This document shows, in pieces, positions 41,554-49,374 of a stretch of 64,000 bases of DNA. Every line of letters begins with the position of its first letter. Positions within the stretch are counted from its first letter, which is position 1. The stretch is from Paenibacillus_E sp042676385 (lineage in GTDB: Bacteria; Bacillota; Bacilli; Paenibacillales; NBRC-103111). A model generated the notes under the pieces. That model was not told the origin of the DNA and did no database searches. It saw only the letters and a program-made list of their open reading frames with translations. The stretch lies in assembly GCF_042676385.1 (NCBI RefSeq), contig NZ_JBHTHA010000046.1:62001-126000 (forward strand), given 5' to 3'. A program made the position numbers and the translations under genes.

Positions 41554-42446
41554 ACGCGATTGGGATCGATATCGGGGGCACTTCTATAAAAGGAATCGTC
41601 ATCAATAGTCAAGGTCACCTATTGGATCAAACCAAGATTGCGACCGACGCCGCTCAGGGAAGAGATCATATAAGGGGAAAAGTAAGATCCGTGATTGCGG
41701 ATCTTCTTGCGTCTCAACCGGACGTGATCGGAATTGGCATCGGTACGGCGGGTCGCGTCAACACCGAGACCGGAGACATCGTTTATGCGACTGCGAATTT
41801 GCCCGGATGGCAGGGGGCGAATGTGAAGGGATGGCTCGAGTCTGAATTTGGCCTGCCCGTAGCCATTGATAATGATGCCAATGCGGCCTTATTAGGGGAA
41901 GCATGGCTTGGCGTAGGCAGAGGATATCGTGATTTGACGATGTTAACGCTTGGTACCGGGGTTGGTGGCGCCAATATGGTTCGTGGCGAACTCATCCGCG
42001 GGGCGCAGTGGAATGGCGGCGAATGGGGGCATGTCATTCTTGTGCCGGGTGGGCGTCCTTGCAATTGCGGTCAATATGGGTGTATTGAACAGTATGTCTC
42101 CGGCACAGCTTTTGTAGCGGCTGCGCGAGAAGCTGCCCAATTTCCATATAAGACGGGCATGGAAGTTCTTCAAGATCTGGAGCAAGGTCAACCGCAAATC
42201 GTAAGCATGGTCGACCGTTTTATGAACGACTTGTCGATAGTCATTTATAACATTCATCTTGGACTCAATCCGCAAGCGATTCTAATTGGCGGAGGACTTG
42301 TTGATTCCAAAGAGAAATGGTGGGGTATACTCACGTCAAAAGTGGAGCAGCTGCAGGGAGGCATCGTGATCAGACCCGCTGAACTCGGCAATCTGGCTGG
42401 GTCCATCGGTGCAGCTAACCAGATTTTTATTTTGAGAGAAAGATAA
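41550..42446 (+). CDS. ROK-family sugar kinase, probably N-acetylmannosamine kinase
   Basis: This 298-residue kinase has the ATP loop IGIDIGGTSIKG, DNDANAALLGEAWLG, the catalytic GGEWGHV and the ROK zinc site CNCGQYGCIEQYVSG. Overlap with nanE by 4 bases (ATGA). With NanE next to it, ManNAc phosphorylation is the best guess (NanK role), though glucokinase-type ROK kinases look the same. Confidence 0.87.
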   Translation: MNAIGIDIGGTSIKGIVINSQGHLLDQTKIATDAAQGRDHIRGKVRSVIADLLASQPDVIGIGIGTAGRVNTETGDIVYATANLPGWQGANVKGWLESEFGLPVAIDNDANAALLGEAWLGVGRGYRDLTMLTLGTGVGGANMVRGELIRGAQWNGGEWGHVILVPGGRPCNCGQYGCIEQYVSGTAFVAAAREAAQFPYKTGMEVLQDLEQGQPQIVSMVDRFMNDLSIVIYNIHLGLNPQAILIGGGLVDSKEKWWGILTSKVEQLQGGIVIRPAELGNLAGSIGAANQIFILRER

Positions 42447-42456
42447 AGTAAACAAG

Positions 42457-42511
42457 TGTATATAAAAGTAAGAAGTTATCTCTTTGTATGGCGTGACGGG
42501 TCTCTTAGTAT
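42457..42511 (+). promoter_or_regulatory. Shared regulatory box and promoter P3 (DUF4855 gene)
   Basis: Box TGTATATAAAAGTAA (42457-42471), one base different from P1 and P2; half-box ATCTCTTT (42478-42485) as in P2; weak -10 TAGTAT (42506-42511) at the same 49-base spacing. Confidence 0.58.
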
Positions 42512-42578
42512 TAACAGTGAAGAGGCCTCTTCACGCATCTGATTGTAAAGCAGTCAAAACTTTCATTCAGGAGGGAAA

Positions 42579-44240
42579 ATGATGATTTCGATGAAAAAAT
42601 GGATGTCCCTGGCCGTCTGCACGGTGATGATGTGCACCATGGTCCCCAATGTTCATGCAGCAGAGAAACAACCGGAACTTCGCAATCTCGCCAAAGGTTT
42701 AAGCTATGAATGGTCGGAGGCGCCGGAACCCGGCTATCCGGATACCGGGAATAAGCTTACGGATGGGAAAATTGGCAGCTCGAACGTACTCGATCCTGCA
42801 TGGGTAGGAAATTTGCATAAGAAAACTCGCGAAATCGTGTTTGATCTAGGCGAGTCCAAATCCATTTCCAGCATTAAAGCCCATTTTCTGCAAGATTGGC
42901 CGGGTTCGGCGATTCTCTTTCCTCTGACGGTTTCCATGTACGTATCCGACGACAAAGAGCATTGGGGAACGCTTTCCCATAAAGCGACCGAGCATCTGTG
43001 GAGCGACGGCCCTCCGGTAGATCAGTACTATGTTTGGGATGGGAGCAAGGATGGTGTAGAAAGACCCGGTCCAGATGCGTCGGCGGCTTATGCCCGTTAT
43101 GTCAAAGTGACATTTTCCATGCACTCAAGAGCGTGGTCGTTCATCGATGAAATCGAGATCTGGGGTACCGACGGAAAAGTGAAGGGTGCCAAGAAGGTGA
43201 AAGCCGATCCATTCACATATTTGCAAGCGGGTAAAGACACGGCGGGAATTAGCAATTTATCGCTCTTATACAATGGTTATTATGCCAACGGAGACGGCAA
43301 CTGGACGAAGGAGAAACTGATCCCCGAGATCGGCTATATGAATAAGGAAGGGAAACCGGTCGATTGGCTCTTTGACGGCGTCCTTTCACTCGGTTTGATG
43401 ACTCCGCAATGGCGAGACTTTGGCGGCGGTGGAACGAACCTGTCGGATTGGAAATGGTATCTCGATAAGACGCTTTCCGATCAAGGCGACATGCGTCAAC
43501 TGAATGATGCGACCAAAGAAGTCGGCGGGCAACTTGGGCAGCCGAAGCATAAAACAAAAGTCGTCATGATGATCCCGAATCCGGGAGAGTATTTATCGGA
43601 TTTCGGCGATGTGGACGGTGACGGGATTTCGGAGAACTTTAATGATGGCATGGTAGGCAAAGAAGCAGCCATGGCCAACAGACAGAAAGTCGTTAGCTGG
43701 TGGATTCAAGAGGTTAAAAAGCGTTGGAAGGAACAAAATTATTCCAATCTCGAGCTTGTCGGCATGTATTGGTTGGATGAGCAGGTAAGTACGAGTGAAA
43801 TTGGACCTGAAATGATCCGATTAGTCAATAATCAGGTTCATGATCAGGGCCTCAAGTCTTTCTGGATCCCTCACTTCTTGGCGTACAAAAGCTTTATGTG
43901 GAAAGATGTCGGCTTTGATGCAGCTGCTTTTCAACCGAACTATTTCTTTGAGCCACTGAATGTTGACCGTATCGAAGATGCTGCGAACATTGCCAAGTCG
44001 TACGGTATGGGCGTGGAAATGGAATTTGACGATCGGATGCTGACGGATAAGGTGTTCCGTGACAGATTCTATGACTATCTCAAAGGCGGAGTCCAATATG
44101 GCTATATGGGGAACGCATTTAAAGCGTATTACAAAGGCAGCGGCCCCGTCTTGATGAAAGCGGCTACAAGTCAAGATCCGGAGATCCGTAATTTGTACGA
44201 CTCGCTATACCGATTCACGAAAGGTACGTACTCCAATTAA
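42579..44240 (+). CDS. Secreted DUF4855 protein with N-terminal discoidin-like domain
   Basis: This 553-residue protein has a signal peptide (cut near VHAAEK) and an N-terminal domain (about 35-200) that looks like F5/8 type C carbohydrate-binding. DUF4855 follows from about 215 (LYNGYYANGDGNWTKEKLIPEIGY, DWLFDGVLSLGL, GMYWLDEQV). DUF4855 resembles a TIM-barrel of glycosidase type but has no confirmed activity that I know of. AGGAGG ribosome site. Its own copy of the shared box suggests that it delivers the sugar that the local ABC importer takes up. Confidence 0.82.
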   Translation: MMISMKKWMSLAVCTVMMCTMVPNVHAAEKQPELRNLAKGLSYEWSEAPEPGYPDTGNKLTDGKIGSSNVLDPAWVGNLHKKTREIVFDLGESKSISSIKAHFLQDWPGSAILFPLTVSMYVSDDKEHWGTLSHKATEHLWSDGPPVDQYYVWDGSKDGVERPGPDASAAYARYVKVTFSMHSRAWSFIDEIEIWGTDGKVKGAKKVKADPFTYLQAGKDTAGISNLSLLYNGYYANGDGNWTKEKLIPEIGYMNKEGKPVDWLFDGVLSLGLMTPQWRDFGGGGTNLSDWKWYLDKTLSDQGDMRQLNDATKEVGGQLGQPKHKTKVVMMIPNPGEYLSDFGDVDGDGISENFNDGMVGKEAAMANRQKVVSWWIQEVKKRWKEQNYSNLELVGMYWLDEQVSTSEIGPEMIRLVNNQVHDQGLKSFWIPHFLAYKSFMWKDVGFDAAAFQPNYFFEPLNVDRIEDAANIAKSYGMGVEMEFDDRMLTDKVFRDRFYDYLKGGVQYGYMGNAFKAYYKGSGPVLMKAATSQDPEIRNLYDSLYRFTKGTYSN

Positions 44241-44293
44241 TGCGGCTCAGATTTTATTGAAAACCTGCGATCCCGTCAAAGTAGAACGACACG

Positions 44294-44322
44294 CAACCCC
44301 CTTCCATACAGGAAGGGGGTTG
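44294..44322 (+). terminator. Terminator after the DUF4855 gene
   Basis: CAACCCCCTTCC (44294-44305) pairs with GGAAGGGGGTTG (44311-44322), a 12-base stem. The T tract is weak (TATCATTA), but the stem is strong enough to act in either direction. Confidence 0.7.
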
Positions 44323-44358
44323 TATCATTAACGACACCAAATTATTTTTATATATTCA

Positions 44359-44388
44359 TTGACAGGAATATTCCTTTTGGGGTATATT
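44359..44388 (+). promoter_or_regulatory. Promoter with palindromic operator, ArsR/AHSA1 operon
   Basis: TTGACA (44359-44364) and TATATT (44383-44388) with an 18-base spacer. The spacer holds the perfect 10-base palindrome GGAATATTCC (44365-44374), placed where a bound repressor would block polymerase; the ArsR-type protein made from this promoter is the obvious candidate. Confidence 0.6.
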
Positions 44389-44508
44389 GTAATTGTGAGT
44401 ACGGTAACTTGTCAAAGAAATGAGGTGGCCTGAGATGACTGGAACAGGAAGAAGAGCCTTTGCCGTACCCGATGTTTACATGCGTTTCCTCAAAGGAACA
44501 TCTGAATC

Positions 44509-44838
44509 ATGGATATAACAACTTTTAGCGCACTGGCTGAACCCAATCGTTTACGCATTGTGGAGCTCCTGCTCGACGGCCCCTTAACCGTAGGGGATAT
44601 CGCCGATCGGCTTGGGCTGCGGCAGCCGCAAGCCTCGAAGCATCTGCGTGTTCTGCTTGAGTCCGGTCTCGTTGAGGTGCAGGCTGTCGCGAATCGCCGG
44701 AATTACAAGCTCCGATTGGAGCCGTTTCAGGAATTGGACGCGTGGCTTGAAACCTACCGAGGTGTGTGGGATGAACGACTCGATGCTCTTGAGACTTATC
44801 TGCAGAAGCTGCGAACGAAAGAAAACAAACAAAATTAA
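44509..44838 (+). CDS. ArsR-family transcriptional regulator
   Basis: This 109-residue winged-helix protein (LAEPNRLRIVELLLDGPLTV, RLGLRQPQASKHLRVLLESG) is an ArsR-type repressor of the SdpR-like group that pairs with AHSA1 proteins. It lacks the metal-binding ELCVCDL motif, so it is probably not a metal sensor. A 27-codon frame (44435-44518) with its own GAGGTGG site overlaps its start and could couple translation. Confidence 0.9.
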   Translation: MDITTFSALAEPNRLRIVELLLDGPLTVGDIADRLGLRQPQASKHLRVLLESGLVEVQAVANRRNYKLRLEPFQELDAWLETYRGVWDERLDALETYLQKLRTKENKQN

Positions 44839-44858
44839 ATTTTATGGAGGGATTTTCA

Positions 44859-45368
44859 ATGTCGAACAAAATGATTACCAAGGTAGAGGGTCAAGAACTT
44901 ATTCTGGAGCGCATTTTTGATGCGCCGCGCGAGCTTGTATTCAAAGCGTTCTCCGATGCGGAGCATTTAAAGCACTGGTGGGGGCCTCGCGGCTGGACGC
45001 TTACGGTTTGTAACGTCGATTTTCGTCCGGGTGGCATCTGGCATTATTGCATGAAATGTATCGATGAGAAGCAAGGGGATTTTTATGGATTCGAATCTTG
45101 GGGTAAAGCAGTTTACAAGGAAATTGTAGAGGCGGAAAAGATCGCTTACGTCGATTTCTTTTCGGATGCCGAAGGCAATGAAAATCAGGAAATGCCGTCG
45201 ACACAGGTTACGATGACATTTGTTGAATACGAAGGCAAGACGAAGCTTATCAACCGGGGTAAATACGCTTCGGCTGAAGCACTCAAAACCGTCATGGATA
45301 TGGGAATGGAGCAAGGAATTACTGAAACTTGGGATCGTCTCGAGGAGCATCTGCAATCCATTCAATAA
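44859..45368 (+). CDS. SRPBCC (AHSA1/START-like) domain protein
   Basis: This 169-residue protein has the AHSA1 pattern: LERIFDAPRELVFKAFSDAEHLKHWWGPRGW, FRPGGIWHYCM and the C-terminal GMEQGITETWDRLEEHL. The fold binds a hydrophobic ligand in a deep pocket. ATG 44859 follows GGAGGGA. Gene pair with the ArsR repressor is common in bacteria; the ligand is unknown. Confidence 0.9.
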   Translation: MSNKMITKVEGQELILERIFDAPRELVFKAFSDAEHLKHWWGPRGWTLTVCNVDFRPGGIWHYCMKCIDEKQGDFYGFESWGKAVYKEIVEAEKIAYVDFFSDAEGNENQEMPSTQVTMTFVEYEGKTKLINRGKYASAEALKTVMDMGMEQGITETWDRLEEHLQSIQ

Positions 45369-45413
45369 TTTTGAAAATAAGAGGAAGACGACAACTGGCT
45401 TTCTCCACTTTTT

Positions 45414-45442
45414 AAAGCTGCCGCCATGGCAGCTTTTTCTTT
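45414..45442 (+). terminator. Terminator after the ArsR/AHSA1 operon
   Basis: AAAGCTGCC (45414-45422) pairs with GGCAGCTTT (45428-45436), followed by more T. Confidence 0.85.
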
Positions 45443-45552
45443 ATTCTCGCAGGCCATCGCAGACAACGGCCATGCTGAGGACATATGTCCTTTTCCAATA
45501 GCTCAATTTATCTTTTAATAATGAATAAATGGAAATTGAGGAGAGCGGAACT

Positions 45553-45978
45553 ATGAGAGGGAGTATATTTGCGTTTTTTGGCGGGGCTTTTATTACACTG
45601 CAAGGGGTAGCCAATTCACGAATTAGTCAAGATATCGGCACGTGGCAAACAGCGGCAATCACCCAGTTAACCGGTTTTATTATGGCCTTGATGATCCTGA
45701 TGTTCGTCCGAGACCGGAAATGGCAAGGGTTTAAGCGAGTGAAACCGTTATATCTGAGTGGCGGGGCTTTTGGGGCAGTCATTATTTTCAGTAATGTTAC
45801 GGCTATTCATCAGATCGGTATTACTCTTACTATATCTGCTCTGTTGATTGCTCAGCTATGTCTGACCTTCTTAATTGATATCAACGGATGGTTCGGCGTG
45901 TTGAAGCGGAAGATGAGGGCGCCACAGTTCATCGGTATCGGAATGATGATAGCTGGTGTGTTGATCCTAAAATTTTGA
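45553..45978 (+). CDS. DMT-family transporter, YdcZ (DUF606) type
   Basis: This 141-residue membrane protein has about five hydrophobic spans and the YdcZ pattern (FGGAFITLQGVANSRISQDIGTWQTAAITQLTGF). ATG 45553 has GAGGAGAG upstream. It and the gene at 46743 are related halves that flank the Crp/Fnr gene and probably act as a heterodimer, as other paired small DMT proteins do. Substrate unknown. Confidence 0.87.
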   Translation: MRGSIFAFFGGAFITLQGVANSRISQDIGTWQTAAITQLTGFIMALMILMFVRDRKWQGFKRVKPLYLSGGAFGAVIIFSNVTAIHQIGITLTISALLIAQLCLTFLIDINGWFGVLKRKMRAPQFIGIGMMIAGVLILKF

Positions 45979-46023
45979 TAGTATGTGTATGTAACAGGAA
46001 AGAAACTTGAGGTGAACCGAGTT

Positions 46024-46722
46024 ATGAAAGAAGTTCATGATCGTGATCAACTGAATCATTATTTGCACGTTTATCAATTGGAATCCGTGTTTAATAAACT
46101 ATTATTGCCGTATTTGTCGCTCTACAGCTTTGATCAAGGGGAACTGATCTGTTCCCAGGGTGAAACTCCACAGTTTTTGTATGTGCTAGTTAAGGGTAAG
46201 ATTAAAATTTATACCACCTCGGCGGAAGGCAAATCACTTATTCTTTCTTTTAAGACACCGCTTGAGTTGGTCGGGGATATAGAATACGTACGGGGGACTG
46301 ATATTCTTAATACGGTAGAGGCCGTATCGTCTGTCAATATGATAGGTATTCATCATCGTTGGTTGAAAAAATACGGAAGCGATCATGCGCCGCTGCTGCA
46401 ATTTTTATTGGAAATCATTACACAAAAGTTTTATGTAAAATCCAATTCTTTGAGCTTTAATTTAATGTATCCGGTGGAAGTGCGATTGGCGAGTTATTTA
46501 TTGTCAGTTTCCTATGACGAATCCGATTCACTTTTTAATGGGCAATTAAGTACCGACCGTCTCCCGGATGCGGCAAATTTAATAGGAACCAGCTATAGGC
46601 ATTTGAATAGGGTCATTGGGCAGTTCTGTAAAGAGGGTCTGATTGAGCGCAATAAAGGGTATATCCATGTTAAAGACAGGAAAGGATTAAGTGCGCTGGC
46701 AAGCCACAATATTTACGAATAA
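46024..46722 (+). CDS. Crp/Fnr-family regulator (YeiL-like)
   Basis: This 232-residue regulator has a cyclic-nucleotide-binding beta-roll (FDQGELICSQGETPQFLYVLVKGKIKIY) and a C-terminal helix-turn-helix (DAANLIGTSYRHLNRVIGQFCKEG). The ATG at 46024 follows TTGAGGTGA; the frame opens earlier at 45985. No Fe-S cysteines are evident. It sits between two YdcZ-type transporter genes and probably controls them. Confidence 0.88.
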   Translation: MKEVHDRDQLNHYLHVYQLESVFNKLLLPYLSLYSFDQGELICSQGETPQFLYVLVKGKIKIYTTSAEGKSLILSFKTPLELVGDIEYVRGTDILNTVEAVSSVNMIGIHHRWLKKYGSDHAPLLQFLLEIITQKFYVKSNSLSFNLMYPVEVRLASYLLSVSYDESDSLFNGQLSTDRLPDAANLIGTSYRHLNRVIGQFCKEGLIERNKGYIHVKDRKGLSALASHNIYE

Positions 46723-46742
46723 ACTTGTTGGGGGAGTAATCG

Positions 46743-47219
46743 ATGATTCTTGGATTATCATTGGCGCTAATCGCAGGTTCCCTAGTCAGTCTGCAAAATA
46801 TATTTAACAGTAAGGTGAATGAACGCGCGGGATCTTGGGCAACAACCACGTTCATTCTAGGAATGGGATTTATGGCTTCACTAATTTTCGGCCTAATCTT
46901 TAAAGGAAAGCATTTATTTATCTTGCAGCATATGCAGATTTGGTATTGGTTCAGCGGTTTGATCGGAGTCGGCGTCGTAACCTGTCTGGTGCAGGGGATA
47001 AGACTGCTTGGTCCAACGTATGCCATCTCTATCGTTCTGACCGCACAGCTCGGGTTTGCTTTATTGTGGGATTCGCTTGGGTGGCTGGGTTTGAACCAGG
47101 TTCCTTTTACTTTCAACAAATTGATAGGTGTCCTTGTTATTGTCGGTGGCATTGTTGTATTTAAATTAAGCGGTAGACGTGACACCCCGTCCATACAGAA
47201 AATGGAGAGATCATTATGA
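46743..47219 (+). CDS. DMT-family transporter, YdcZ (DUF606) type, second subunit
   Basis: This 158-residue membrane protein has five spans and the same pattern as the gene at 45553 (IAGSLVSLQNIFNSKVNERAGSWATTTFILGMGF; TYAISIVLTAQLGFALLWD). GGGGGAG ribosome site. Overlaps the HAD gene by 4 bases (ATGA), so the unit continues. Confidence 0.87.
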   Translation: MILGLSLALIAGSLVSLQNIFNSKVNERAGSWATTTFILGMGFMASLIFGLIFKGKHLFILQHMQIWYWFSGLIGVGVVTCLVQGIRLLGPTYAISIVLTAQLGFALLWDSLGWLGLNQVPFTFNKLIGVLVIVGGIVVFKLSGRRDTPSIQKMERSL

Positions 47220-47902
47220 AAAAATACCAGACTTTATTATTCGATGTAGATGATACGCTATTGGATTTTCGTGCTGCAGAAAACTTAGCCTTGCGCCTGC
47301 TGTTCGAAGAGCAACAAATTTCCTTAACCACTGAAATCGAAGCACAATATAAGAAAATAAATCAAGGGCTCTGGAGGTCCTTTGAAGAAGGAACAATAGA
47401 TCGCGATGAGGTCGTGAATACTCGATTTTACATGTTATTCAAGGAATATGGTCAAGAAGTTGATGGAACATTGCTGGAAAAGAAATATCGCGGTTACCTA
47501 GAGGAGGGGCATCAGCACATTGATGGTGCATTTGAACTGATAACTAACCTTCAAAATAAATATGACCTCTATATTGTTACGAACGGTGTTTCCAAGACTC
47601 AGGATAAACGTTTGCGTGATTCAGGCTTATATCCGTTATTTAAAGGCATTTTTGTTTCCGAGGACACGGGTTTTCAAAAGCCAATGAAAGAATATTTTGA
47701 TTATGTTTTTGCACGAATTCCTAATTTTTCAGTGGAAAACGGATTAATTATCGGAGATTCCTTAAGTGCGGATATTAAAGGCGGGCAGCTGGCCGGTCTA
47801 GATACATGCTGGTACAACCCTGAAATGAAGCCTAATGACACTGACATCGTTCCAACCTATCAAATACAAAGGCTTGATGAGTTGGATCGCATTTTAATGT
47901 GA
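47216..47902 (+). CDS. HAD-family phosphatase, YjjG-type (pyrimidine nucleotidase)
   Basis: This 228-residue protein has all HAD motifs: LLFDVDDTLLDFRAAE (nucleophile Asp), IVTNGVSKTQDKRL (motif II), the lysine in GFQKPMKEYFD and IIGDSLSADIKGG (motif IV). This is the YjjG/YfnB pattern, a nucleotidase for damaged or non-standard pyrimidine nucleotides. Last gene of the transporter unit; a hairpin terminator follows at about 47937-47964. Confidence 0.88.
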   Translation: MKKYQTLLFDVDDTLLDFRAAENLALRLLFEEQQISLTTEIEAQYKKINQGLWRSFEEGTIDRDEVVNTRFYMLFKEYGQEVDGTLLEKKYRGYLEEGHQHIDGAFELITNLQNKYDLYIVTNGVSKTQDKRLRDSGLYPLFKGIFVSEDTGFQKPMKEYFDYVFARIPNFSVENGLIIGDSLSADIKGGQLAGLDTCWYNPEMKPNDTDIVPTYQIQRLDELDRILM

Positions 47903-47936
47903 AAAAAAAATCCAGGCGAATAGAGAAGTGAATTCA

Positions 47937-47964
47937 AGAGCGCTCCGAATATGGGGCGCTTTTG
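47937..47964 (+). terminator. Terminator after the HAD gene
   Basis: AGCGCTCC pairs with GGGGCGCT around a 6-base loop, then TTTTGAC. It is a short terminator. Confidence 0.6.
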
Positions 47965-48024
47965 ACAATTTACGTGCATTGTGATCCGAGCAAATACTTT
48001 CAATGGTACCATTTTGCGAATCAT

Positions 48025-48371
48025 GTTTACATAATAAATGATATGTAAACAGACTATCGATTTTATTGGCACAACAAACAACAAGTTAACAGCGGCAGCG
48101 GTGTTTTTCATCGTTACAGCGGCGAGGGGGATATGTTGTCATGTCTCCAACGATGTTTTGAATACTTACAGACGAGAAAAAATACATTTTTGTACGCTGA
48201 GCGACGCTGGAAAGATGTCTATCATCGTAACAGACATGTGGGGATGTTGGAATCGTGTCCATAACGATAATTTTCATCTTTACAGATGAGATGATGGGGG
48301 ATGGACAAAGTCAAGTTCGTTCCCAAAAGTACGATTTTAGATAAGGACCTGGCCACCGGCCAGGTTTTTTT
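48025..48371 (+). repeat. Repeat-rich non-coding stretch with own terminator
   Basis: It begins with a palindrome GTTTACATA (48025-48033) / TATGTAAAC (48042-48050). A word like CATCGTTACAGACGAG then recurs at about 48083, 48109, 48161, 48223 and 48275, spaced 26 to 62 bases, usually near 52. A clean terminator (CCTGGCC 48348-48354 with GGCCAGG 48358-48364, then T7) ends it on the + strand, although the previous gene already has a terminator. No frame over 80 codons looks real. It may be a degenerate tandem repeat or a small RNA. Confidence 0.5.
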
Positions 48372-48388
48372 ATAAATCAAACGAAGGG

Positions 48389-49186
48389 TTAGAAGCGATC
48401 AGACGGGGATGAGCTGAAGGTTGCAGGCCTTGTTCCGATGACGACGGTCGCGTCCAACTCGTCGGAACTGACGACCTGCGGGATAAGCCCGTTGCAGGCG
48501 AAGATTTCAACGGTTTGCGGCGCCTGGCGCTCGCTCGTCTCGACCAACAGGTGGCCACCCGGTGTCAGCCACGTTGTTGCGGCAGTGGCCAATTGTCGCT
48601 GGATGACAAGCCCGTCCGCGCCACCGTCGAGCGCTACTCGGGCCTCGTGTAGGCGTGCCTCCGGAGGCATCATCCCGATCGACTCGGTGGGTACGTAGGG
48701 CACGTTGGCGACCAGGATATCGACACGGCCTCGAAGAGCAGCAGGAAGCGGCTCATACAAATCGCCTTCGAACACCTGACCGCCATCGGCGATGTTACGG
48801 CGGGCGCATCTTACCGCCACGGGGTCAATGTCTGCGGCGTACAATTCGACCCTGTCCAGGGTCGCGATAAGAGCGGTGCCTATCGCTCCTGAGCCGCAGC
48901 ACAGGTCAATGACGACAGGGCGCTCAGATTGGCGGGCGAGGGCAATGGCTTGGCTCGCGAGAAACTCAGTGCGTCGGCGGGGTACGAAAACGCCGGGATC
49001 TACGGCGATCCGCAGACCGCAAAACTCCGCCCAGCCGAGTATGTGTTCTAAAGGAAGGCCGGCGATACGCCGATCTACCATGTCTTCAAGTTCGTCCGGC
49101 GTCCGTGCCGCGGAAATGAGCAGCTGCGCCTCGTCTTCGGCAAAGACGCAGCCTGCGGCACGAAGCCTGGTAATGATATCATTCAT
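48389..49186 (-). CDS. PrmC-related protein methyltransferase
   Basis: This 265-residue SAM-dependent methyltransferase is of the PrmC-related group: VFVPRRRTEFLASQAI, the SAM loop VIDLCCGSGAIGTAL, and NVPY in VANVPYVPTE in place of the usual NPPY. The true glutamine methyltransferase for release factors normally lies beside prfA, so this is a paralogue of unknown target. The ATG at 49186 follows AAAGGACGG. The gene is clearly richer in GC than its neighbours, with GCC/GTC/CGG codons, and similar proteins are common in actinobacteria; transfer is likely. Confidence 0.8.
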   Translation of the reverse strand: MNDIITRLRAAGCVFAEDEAQLLISAARTPDELEDMVDRRIAGLPLEHILGWAEFCGLRIAVDPGVFVPRRRTEFLASQAIALARQSERPVVIDLCCGSGAIGTALIATLDRVELYAADIDPVAVRCARRNIADGGQVFEGDLYEPLPAALRGRVDILVANVPYVPTESIGMMPPEARLHEARVALDGGADGLVIQRQLATAATTWLTPGGHLLVETSERQAPQTVEIFACNGLIPQVVSSDELDATVVIGTRPATFSSSPSDRF

Positions 49187-49263
49187 AAATATCCGTCCTT
49201 TTACAAAGATAAAGATTACACCCAAAATAAATAAATTCCGCAGATTACTTAAAAATACCTTTA

Positions 49264-49322
49264 TTGGACAGATAAAAACAGCCGAGGAGATCAGGCGCTG
49301 AACCTGTGTCCCTCTCGGCTTT
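49264..49322 (-). terminator. Terminator of the minus-strand ABC operon
   Basis: On the minus strand AGCCGAGAGGG and CTCCTCGGCT pair across a long loop, followed by GTTTTTAT. It ends the operon 52.9-49.4 kb. Confidence 0.65.
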
Positions 49323-49374
49323 ATTCATAGCGGCTGTGACCACATCAACCTAATCATCTTGATCTAGCCGCAGC

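Noticed and set aside
44435..44518. A 27-codon frame overlapping the start of the ArsR gene
   Set aside because: It has a ribosome site but no recognisable protein pattern; mentioned only as possible translational coupling.
48038..48289. Overlapping frames in the repeat-rich stretch
   Set aside because: They run across the imperfect repeats on both strands, have no ribosome sites and show no protein-like pattern.
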